Origin: Clostridia bacterium
GTDB lineage: Bacteria; Bacillota; Clostridia; Acetivibrionales; STF1-152
Direction: 5' to 3'
Length of the DNA: 64,000 nucleotides
Assembly: GCA_028280575.1 (NCBI GenBank)
Contig: JANQLN010000057.1
Location: forward strand, 33,164 to 97,163
Shown: positions 57,527 through 64,000 of the stretch, piece after piece
Layout: each line of letters starts with the position of its first letter
Numbering within the stretch: position 1 is the first letter of the stretch
Made by a program: the position numbers and the translations under genes
Notes under the pieces: model-generated
Databases searched by the model: none
Seen by the model: the letters and a program-made list of their open reading frames with translations, nothing else
Told to the model about the DNA's origin: nothing

Positions 57527-59005
57527 TCATAACTGATATAAATCTATTGCTGACTTTATTTTCTTCATTTTATTTTCCGAAAGTGTATATGTATTTATTA
57601 CTATTTTATTGCACAAATCGTGTAATAAATCGGAGTTATTAATGTAATCAAAAATCAGTCCAAATGCTTTTAAAACCTCTCTTTGGAACAACCACATTTC
57701 ACCTCTAATATATTCAGCAATATATCTATTAGATTTATATTTATTTAATTGGTCAAAAATCCAATTTTGAGTTTCATGTATACACTTATATGCTGTATCA
57801 TATAACGATATCATAGCATTCCATTTCATCCTTATTGAATAGTCAACGAAATTATAAGTATATCTCCAACCATCTTTTACAAGCAAACCTTCGTTTTTCA
57901 TTTTTTTATGGATTTCTGTTCCAGGATAAGGTATAAGTCTGCAAAATAACCTCTGCGGTATGTATAATTCCTGCTCTAGAAGAAAATCATAACTTTCTTT
58001 GAGTTCAGATTCTGTTATCCATGGTGTCCACATTATGTAGCAAGGGGTAATTCCAATGCCTACGTCACGAAGTATAGAGATACACTTTTTATTAACTTCT
58101 TTAGTTATCCCTTTACCTAATTGGTTAAGGATACTGTCAGAACCACTTTCCAATCCAACTTCTATGGTCTGGACACCATTTTTAGCAAATCTTTTCATCA
58201 GATTTTTATTTTTAACAATCAAATCAGCTCTTGCATCAAAAAATATCTCAATATCCTGAAACTTATTCTTCAAACTTTCGCATATCAATAGAGCACGATT
58301 TGCATCAACAAAAAAGTTTGCATCAACAAAACGGATAGCATGTGAATCACAATTTTTAAATACATTATCAATATGGTTTAAAACTGTTTCTATACTAAAA
58401 GTTCTCCATCTTTGTCCATTTGTACATACACAAAAATTACAACTGTATGGACACCCTCTACTTGTGTGAACTGTTATTACTTCACTACTAATATTGCGAA
58501 GCTCTCTGTATGATAGCGGAATAGAATCTAGGTTCTCTAATAACTCTCTATCTTCATTCTTCTGATAAACACCAGTTTCATCCCGATATGAAATCCCTTT
58601 AATTTTATTCAGATCGTTAAACTTATATTTAAGCAACTCTTCAAATATAAGTTCTCCTTCTCCCCTAGCTACTACATCTATGTATTTAACATTTGCAATA
58701 AGCTCCTTATCCATCACAGTGGGATACGGACCTCCTACAACCACTTTTAATCTTGGATTGATCATCTTTGCATGTTCTATAACTTTTAAACTTTTTTCTA
58801 TGTTTTCATAATTTATTGATACCCCTAATATATCTGCACTTGCAATAGAAGCCCAATTAATTTCTTTTTGGGTGTAAAAAAGTTCCATACATTTGTTACC
58901 AATTGAATTGAGATATGAAATTATACATTCTAATCCTACTGGTCTAGCCCATGCAAGCTCACCCTTAATTACATCCGTTTCAGTATATACAAATATACAT
59001 TTCAT
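57527..59005 (-). CDS. Cobalamin-binding-type radical SAM enzyme
   Basis: The 492-residue protein has an N-terminal B12-binding fold (VGLECIISYLNSIG, ILGVSINYENIEKSLKVIEH, VVVGGPYPTVMDKEL), a radical SAM core with RGCPYSCNFC (Cys185, 189, 192) and a C-terminal domain of about 180 residues. It lacks the DxHxxG motif, so any cobalamin would bind base-off by other contacts, as is usual for this class. Such enzymes methylate unreactive carbons or rearrange peptides. ATG follows GGAGG, 12 bases after enzyme A. Confidence 0.88.
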   Translation of the reverse strand: MKCIFVYTETDVIKGELAWARPVGLECIISYLNSIGNKCMELFYTQKEINWASIASADILGVSINYENIEKSLKVIEHAKMINPRLKVVVGGPYPTVMDKELIANVKYIDVVARGEGELIFEELLKYKFNDLNKIKGISYRDETGVYQKNEDRELLENLDSIPLSYRELRNISSEVITVHTSRGCPYSCNFCVCTNGQRWRTFSIETVLNHIDNVFKNCDSHAIRFVDANFFVDANRALLICESLKNKFQDIEIFFDARADLIVKNKNLMKRFAKNGVQTIEVGLESGSDSILNQLGKGITKEVNKKCISILRDVGIGITPCYIMWTPWITESELKESYDFLLEQELYIPQRLFCRLIPYPGTEIHKKMKNEGLLVKDGWRYTYNFVDYSIRMKWNAMISLYDTAYKCIHETQNWIFDQLNKYKSNRYIAEYIRGEMWLFQREVLKAFGLIFDYINNSDLLHDLCNKIVINTYTLSENKMKKIKSAIDLYQL

Positions 59006-59017
59006 GATCTTCCTCCA

Positions 59018-59992
59018 TTACTTATTTTCATTTAATTTACTAACTCCATAAATATATCTACCTATCCTACAATTAGTTTTACTTGGATATGTAAAATTAC
59101 CACTTTCCGCATAATTTTCTCCCATACAAGGCTCGCAAACATACTTTGCATCGCAATTGCTACACTTAGTAAACTTTTTTATTGAGAGGCTTCTTAACTT
59201 ATTTAAAAATTGTGAATTATTCCAGATATATTCCAATGATTCTACTTCTAAATTACCTATAGGATATGGAAAAAACACACATGGATAAGCAAAACCCCTT
59301 GAATCAACCCAAATAAAACTCCTACCTGCCTTACATATTAACGAAGGAAACTTTTTGGGAGAAATTTTGTAATCTAAAATTACGTTTTTTATATCTTCTT
59401 CCCCTATCATACATTCAATATTTGCACTTTTTTCACCATTCAATCCGGCAAAAACTCTAAAATTTAATTGATAAGATAAATTTTGTTCATTAAAATAATC
59501 TTTAAGAGTACCCCAGTGTTTTATGTTTTCTTTTAAAATAGTGACATTTGCAATCGTCCTTTCAATTGTACCATTCAATTCATTCACATTTTTTATTGTG
59601 TTAAAAAAAGATCCCCTTACCCCAGTTATCTTATCATGGACATCTGGTACTGCCCAATATAGGCTAAAACCAACCTCATAACAATTTAATTTAATTGCTT
59701 CCAACTTAACATCTTGCAGATTATACAAGTTACTAAGGAGACTTACTGCAAAACCCATTTCTTTAGCCTTAGCTAATATTTCGCAAAAATGTGGATGTAA
59801 TGTGGGTTCTCCTCCTGTAAAAACAACCTTTATAGTACCAAGTTTGGATGCTTCTTTAAGAATTTTAATTACCTTTTCCATAGGAATAAATTGCTCACGA
59901 TTTTCACATCCTTGTAGATAACAATGTATGCATTTAAGATTACATTTTCTAGTAAGTTCAATAGTTATATTTTGCAAAATAAAAGGCCTCAT
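59018..59992 (-). CDS. Radical SAM/SPASM peptide-modifying enzyme (A)
   Basis: The 324-residue enzyme has CNLKCIHCYLQGC (Cys17, 21, 24), VVFTGGEPTLHP and a full SPASM domain (CKAGRSFIWVDSRGFAYPC, CSNCDAKYVCEPCMGENYA). It probably carries two auxiliary clusters. Start ATG 59992 follows GGAGGGAG; the TTG three bases earlier is less well spaced. It follows the PqqD gene by 31 bases, so leader recognition and modification genes are coupled. Confidence 0.92.
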   Translation of the reverse strand: MRPFILQNITIELTRKCNLKCIHCYLQGCENREQFIPMEKVIKILKEASKLGTIKVVFTGGEPTLHPHFCEILAKAKEMGFAVSLLSNLYNLQDVKLEAIKLNCYEVGFSLYWAVPDVHDKITGVRGSFFNTIKNVNELNGTIERTIANVTILKENIKHWGTLKDYFNEQNLSYQLNFRVFAGLNGEKSANIECMIGEEDIKNVILDYKISPKKFPSLICKAGRSFIWVDSRGFAYPCVFFPYPIGNLEVESLEYIWNNSQFLNKLRSLSIKKFTKCSNCDAKYVCEPCMGENYAESGNFTYPSKTNCRIGRYIYGVSKLNENK

Positions 59993-60023
59993 CAATTTCT
60001 CCCTCCAAAATGTTAGTACTATA

Positions 60024-60293
60024 TCATTCGATATTTTTTAAAACTAACCCATTTTCAACTAAACTATCTAAAAAATTACTTACTTCTTTTGTAGCTATAG
60101 AACGCTCAATATCAAACTCATTACAAACAGCATCAACAATTGAGTTGAGCTTTTGCTTAGAACTAATCTTCTCCCATATTGAAGTCCCAACTTTGCTTAA
60201 AGTGTAGATGCTATTATTTTCAGTTTTCATTATAAGTGTCTCTTCATCAATAATTCTGTAAACAACACCGCTAATTCTTTCATACATATCCAT
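60024..60293 (-). CDS. PqqD family peptide-recognition chaperone
   Basis: The 89-residue protein has the PqqD fold pattern (YRIIDEETLIMKTENNSIYTLSKVGTSIW, FDIERSIATKEVSNFLDSLVENGLV). PqqD-type RiPP recognition elements bind the leader peptide and deliver it to radical SAM enzymes. ATG follows AAGGG. It begins the intact biosynthetic stretch of the cluster. Confidence 0.9.
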   Translation of the reverse strand: MDMYERISGVVYRIIDEETLIMKTENNSIYTLSKVGTSIWEKISSKQKLNSIVDAVCNEFDIERSIATKEVSNFLDSLVENGLVLKNIE

Positions 60294-60378
60294 AAATATC
60301 CCTTCTTTCGTATTATTTAATAACTCTTATAACTTCTATCTTCTTGCATAACGGTACATTAATAAACATATATGCAAA

Positions 60379-60615
60379 ATGAGAGATGGTATTAAGAAAA
60401 CCTCAAATGGTTATAAACAAAAAATGCAAGCTATCAAAAAGCCTCCTGAAGCAATGCTATTGATACTTGAGCAAGCAGTTTAACAAAGTATACCTGCAAA
60501 ACATGTTTTATTTAACAGTTGGTATTCTTCACCTGTTACCAACATAAATATAATTAAATCGAAGCTCCATACTGGTTCAAATACTAGTATCAAACCATTG
60601 TTACCAATATATTGA
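60379..60615 (+). pseudogene. Transposase fragment (DDE, IS4-like)
   Basis: The plus-strand frame encodes GIKKTSNGYKQKMQAIKK, a stop, then QSIPAKHVLFNSWYSSPVTN, which resembles the IPAKYVLFDSWF box of DDE transposases. It has an internal stop and no ends. It lies in the 60294-60791 gap, opposite in strand to the RiPP-like genes. Confidence 0.6.
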
Positions 60616-60619
60616 CTAT

Positions 60620-60754
60620 ATGACACCAGAACATATTTCTAATAAATATAATCAATGGTGTAATGTAGAATACAATATTGATGAACTTAAAGAAGGCTTC
60701 GCATTTGATGAGAACAGTCAGCAAAACAAAAATGGAAAGAACTATACCTACTGA
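60620..60754 (+). CDS. Short reading frame after the transposase fragment, unknown
   Basis: A 44-residue frame (MTPEHISNKYNQWCNVEYNI..., ending GKNYTY) has no ribosome-binding site and no recognised family. It may be part of the transposase remnant or another decayed gene. Confidence 0.2.
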   Translation: MTPEHISNKYNQWCNVEYNIDELKEGFAFDENSQQNKNGKNYTY

Positions 60755-60791
60755 TAAAAATTGGCTTATAATCTATAACAATTTCTTAAAT

Positions 60792-62990
60792 TTATAACAT
60801 GATTTTACCAGTATGTATTATCCTTAGTTTATGCAAGGCTCTGCTGCAGACGGTATAATAAAGTTTCCTTTCTTCATCTCCCCTGTAATAATCTTCTGCT
60901 GTGCATAACACTATCACACAATCAAACTCAAGACCTTTTGCCAAATAAGATGGTAATATACATAGTCCTGAATTAAATTCCGTGTCAGATTGATTTATTG
61001 TTTTTATGCTCTGTTTGCCTTTAAGTTTATAAAATATGAAATCGCTAGTTTGCTTTGTTCTTGTAATAACAGCTATTGAATTGTACTTTTCTTTTACCTG
61101 ATTAATTAAGTCATTAGTAATATCTGTTATATCCTCATTATTACATTCAATTATTTGAGGGATATCCCCTTCTCTATTTACTGCCGTTACTTCATCACTG
61201 TAACCTAAAATCTTATTGCAGAAGTGAGTTATTTGTTTTGTTGAACGGTAGCTCGTATAAAATCTCATTTCTGCTACATCCCTATTGTCAAACAGATGGT
61301 TTATGTGTGAACTATCTTTAATTGAATTGTGTTGGTAGATACTTTGATTAACATCCCCAAGCATAGTGAAACTTGCATTTTTAAAAATCTCTTTAATAAT
61401 ATGTAGTTGTAGTATTGTATAATCCTGTACTTCATCAATTATTACATGTTTAACCTCTGATTCCGTACCTATGTCTATCTTAAACAAACTAGTATGAATA
61501 TAGAATATCGGTGGAAGATGGATATAATCCACGATACCTGCTGATAAATCACTTAATATTTCTTTCTTGTTATCCTGAATAAAACTAATAATTGCTTCAT
61601 TTTTAGTACATTTTTCTATGTTTTCTATAAAATCCATATAAAGTTTTACTGGATCTATTTCAAATATATCTTTGATTGTTAGTGCTGTTTCAGTCTTTAA
61701 TTTATCTGTACGGGATTTTACCAGTTTTTTAATATCTGCGTCATCATATATTTCATCTGTATCCTTATAATAATCTGACCATTTGTTTTTTGAGTTGTTG
61801 ATATATTCTTCTACAGCTTGTAATGTGTAATTATAAAGACGGCCTATCCTGGCTTTTAAGTTTAATAATTGCTGTGAATGCAAGAAGATACTTTTCATCG
61901 TTTCTGTTGGCAGAATAATGTCATCCTGATATCTAATATCTTTAGTAAAAAAGTTGTTACTTGCAATTTGATTTATATAAAAGTCAATTGCTTCTATCAT
62001 TTTATCAGAATAGAAAGCCAAAAATAGGTCACTACGTTTTACATTTTGAATTACACCTTTTTGTTTTAATAAATTCTCTGTATAATCATATAGGCTGCCA
62101 TATGCATATTTTTGAGGCAGGTTCTTTAAGCATAAATTAAAAAATGTATTATATAAAACATTTTCCTCACCCAACTCTGGAAGAATATCAGATAGATAAT
62201 TATCGAAAATCTGATTTGGCGAAATTATTATAATGTTATTTGCTTTTATACTTTCTCTGTAGGTATATAATAACCATGCCGCTCTGTGCAATGCAACTGA
62301 AGTCTTTCCACAACCGGCAGGCCCCCAAACTAAGAGAGTTTTGTTTTTATCTTCACGAATCGCTCTATTCTGTTCTTTTTGAATACTCTCAACTATTGTC
62401 TTTATCTTATGTGAAGTATTATTTGCCAGAATACTCTGTAAAATTGTATCATCAATTTTTATACTGCTGTCAAAACAATCAATAATGTCATTGTATAAAA
62501 TGTTAAACTGCCTTTTTTTTAATAATTCACCATCAATGTTATTATTTACAGCGGTAAACCTGCATGGTCCTAAATCAGAACTGTAGAATAAAGAGCATAT
62601 GGGTGCACGCCAGTCGTATATTAATATTTCCTGGGTTGCATCATCTACAAATCTAAACATGCCAATGTATATTTGTTCAATATCTTCATATCCTGATTCC
62701 ATAAAATCAATTCTACCAAAGTAAGCAGATTTCCTTAGTGTACTTAATTTTCTGATTTTCTCACTGTAGAAAGAATAACTCATTACGTTTTGCTGCAGTA
62801 ACCCCATATACTGAACACCCTCAAATAATTCGACATCACCTCCCAGTTGTATCCACATTTCTTTGCTTAACTTCTTATATTTACTTTCATAGTTATTTTT
62901 TTTATAGCTTAATTTCTTTAATTCTTTATTAATTTTATCAATTACTTTAAGTAACCTTTTTTTTTCAAAATTTACTTCATCACTATTCAC
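60792..62990 (-). CDS. HelD-like UvrD-family helicase
   Basis: The 732-residue protein has an N-terminal coiled coil (about 1-50), Walker A GPAGCGKT at 223-230, Walker B VIIDEVQDYT and late motifs (FYTSYRSTKQIT, SYLAKGLEFDCVIVL) of superfamily 1. The early segment IYDWRAPICSLFY matches HelD proteins, which remove stalled RNA polymerase and in some bacteria give rifampicin resistance. It starts at GTG seven bases after GGAGG, 20 bases after a truncated radical SAM gene. It could be chromosomal housekeeping or protection against the cluster product. Confidence 0.85.
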   Translation of the reverse strand: MNSDEVNFEKKRLLKVIDKINKELKKLSYKKNNYESKYKKLSKEMWIQLGGDVELFEGVQYMGLLQQNVMSYSFYSEKIRKLSTLRKSAYFGRIDFMESGYEDIEQIYIGMFRFVDDATQEILIYDWRAPICSLFYSSDLGPCRFTAVNNNIDGELLKKRQFNILYNDIIDCFDSSIKIDDTILQSILANNTSHKIKTIVESIQKEQNRAIREDKNKTLLVWGPAGCGKTSVALHRAAWLLYTYRESIKANNIIIISPNQIFDNYLSDILPELGEENVLYNTFFNLCLKNLPQKYAYGSLYDYTENLLKQKGVIQNVKRSDLFLAFYSDKMIEAIDFYINQIASNNFFTKDIRYQDDIILPTETMKSIFLHSQQLLNLKARIGRLYNYTLQAVEEYINNSKNKWSDYYKDTDEIYDDADIKKLVKSRTDKLKTETALTIKDIFEIDPVKLYMDFIENIEKCTKNEAIISFIQDNKKEILSDLSAGIVDYIHLPPIFYIHTSLFKIDIGTESEVKHVIIDEVQDYTILQLHIIKEIFKNASFTMLGDVNQSIYQHNSIKDSSHINHLFDNRDVAEMRFYTSYRSTKQITHFCNKILGYSDEVTAVNREGDIPQIIECNNEDITDITNDLINQVKEKYNSIAVITRTKQTSDFIFYKLKGKQSIKTINQSDTEFNSGLCILPSYLAKGLEFDCVIVLCTAEDYYRGDEERKLYYTVCSRALHKLRIIHTGKIML

Positions 62991-63010
62991 TTCTACTCCT
63001 CCAAAATATT

Positions 63011-63409
63011 TTAGATATTATTTGTTTGTATATAATATTTGAGGCGAGACTTATAGTATTTTTCATTCATCCGCTCAAAACTATCCTTAATCAAGTCAAA
63101 GCACAACAGTGGTTCACCTCCATGAAAAGTGCAATTAAATCCGCCACCATTATTCAAAACAAATTGATCAAAAAGATTTAACACTGTATCACTATTAATA
63201 TATCGTTTATCTTTGTTTGCATGTGCATAGCAATAATTACAATTCAGGTTACATCTATTTATCACATTTACTACTACTTCAAAAGGCCCATCTAAATAAC
63301 CATTCGATTGTAAAAATTTCTTTCTTGCTGTGCTCAACAATTTTTTGCCCATCATTATATCATCCATATCTAAATACAGTTCTAATATAGCATATTTGGA
63401 AAAAAGCAT
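63011..63409 (-). pseudogene. Truncated radical SAM peptide maturase
   Basis: The frame holds the N-terminal part of a radical SAM enzyme (FEVVVNVINRCNLNCNYCYA, CTFHGGEPLL) and stops after YYIQTNNI, where a family member would continue QTNG... with two more thirds of the protein. The start lacks a ribosome-binding site, and coding-like sequence continues upstream in another frame (KSKLNYTVFRPGNEVKRSY..., about 63420-63530), so it is broken at both ends. The helicase gene follows directly. Confidence 0.75.
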
Positions 63410-63484
63410 GACTTTTTACTCAACATATATATTTCATATCTTGAACCATACCCCTGTAATATACTATATGACCTCTTCACTTCA

Positions 63485-63589
63485 TTACCGGGCCGAAACA
63501 CCGTGTAATTCAGCTTGGATTTTGTTTTGAAAACAAAAACATCTATCTTTTTCTATATTTTCCAGCCCGTATATTAAACATTTCTGCAT
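63485..63589 (-). CDS. Thirty-four-residue frame, unknown
   Basis: ATG 63589 follows AAAGG by five bases and encodes MQKCLIYGLENIEKDRCFCF plus 14 residues ending GVSAR. It contains three cysteines and could be a short peptide gene or the broken start of the radical SAM gene at 63011-63409; the better-coding frame for the latter overlaps it. The rest of 63410-64000 is AT-rich with no gene. Confidence 0.3.
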   Translation of the reverse strand: MQKCLIYGLENIEKDRCFCFQNKIQAELHGVSAR

Positions 63590-63920
63590 CTTTACCTTTA
63601 CTAAAAGCTTAAGCTTGGGGACTATGTTGTCTTTTTATTTCTCTTTTAAGGTATAAAAATAATTAATCTTTCTATAATTTGATATGTATAAGCAAGCAAA
63701 ATATTATTTACACTGCATTAATATTATATAATAATACCATTTCCCTTTCAATAATACTATTTTCGCATATAATATAACTATATGGACATAGATTCTATTT
63801 AGCAGCAGGATATGTATACGGATTGTAAAGGTCTTTAAAATGATATACTAAAATACTCCATATAAAAAAATTCCCCGGTAACAAAAATGGCAGGATTTTA
63901 AAAAAAATTGCCAGAAATTG

Positions 63921-63956
63921 TTGCAATTTTCCTTGGTTTTTTATACAATATTGTAT
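63921..63956 (+). promoter_or_regulatory. Promoter with overlapping palindrome at the right edge
   Basis: TTGCAA (63921-63926), a 17-base spacer and TACAAT (63944-63949) form a sigma-A-type promoter reading out of the window. The -10 lies in a perfect 14-base palindrome, ATACAATATTGTAT (63943-63956), a likely operator. The gene it serves is beyond the edge. Confidence 0.5.
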
Positions 63957-64000
63957 GGAGAAAATTAAATAAGGTTACCATGATTCCCTGGTGCCGAAAA

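Noticed and set aside
48938..63409. Classical lasso peptide cluster
   Set aside because: No asparagine-synthase-like cyclase and no B2 transglutaminase-like protease are visible; only the accessory genes and leader motif match.

Overview
The window looks like a chromosomal segment of a low-GC, spore-forming-type anaerobic Firmicute (class Clostridia). The evidence is AT-rich intergenic DNA, strong GGAGG ribosome-binding sites, TTG/GTG starts, and typical clostridial genes: IreB-YqgF-DUF1292, MtaB, RNase R, SecG, a rubredoxin-domain protein, a membrane pyrophosphatase and a Ku/LigD-type repair operon. I cannot name the species from the sequence alone.

Layout. 1-4.6 kb: a radical SAM protein pair (TIGR03960/TIGR03936) and a GH95-like glycoside hydrolase on the minus strand. 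5.0-8.7 kb: a GC-richer four-gene ABC exporter plus LuxR-type two-component island, probably acquired. 9-11.4 kb: a sulfatase and an XRE regulator. 11.5-23.2 kb: mostly minus-strand housekeeping genes (AgrC-like membrane protein, tRNA-Pro, MinD-like ATPase, DUF3048 lipoprotein, DUF1292, YqgF, ferredoxin-type aldo/keto reductase, two tandem IreB copies each with its own promoter, MtaB, an HPr-like protein without the phosphorylatable His, DUF523, RNase R, SecG). 23.5-30.2 kb: a sugar ABC importer with its YesM/YesN pair. 30.4-40.4 kb: enolase, peroxiredoxin, a 7TM-PAS-GGDEF-HD protein, a three-gene NHEJ operon (Ku, ligase, polymerase) and the pyrophosphatase. 40.9-48.7 kb: a broken LplB-type permease, then a second importer with the same gene order (YesM, YesN, binding protein, two permeases). 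Neither importer encodes an ATPase, so both probably use one encoded elsewhere.

48.9-63.4 kb is the most unusual part: a minus-strand gene cluster that looks like a RiPP (ribosomally made, post-translationally modified peptide) pathway. It has a 42-residue Cys-rich precursor (56011-56139, too short for usual gene calling), a stand-alone PqqD-type recognition protein, three near full-length radical SAM proteins, a cobalamin-type radical SAM protein, an HPr-kinase-like protein, a nucleotidyltransferase fused to a probable CBM9-like domain, an S26-like Ser/His protease without a membrane anchor, an ABC exporter, a HelD-like helicase and a truncated fifth radical SAM gene. The accessory set (kinase, nucleotidyltransferase, S24/S26 protease, ABC exporter, YxxPxL leader) resembles that of Firmicutes lasso-peptide clusters, but no lasso cyclase or B2 protease is visible; radical SAM enzymes occupy their place. 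Decayed transposase-like and short coding remnants between the genes suggest a mosaic, recently rearranged locus.

All functional calls come from reading motifs and family resemblance; no searches were run.
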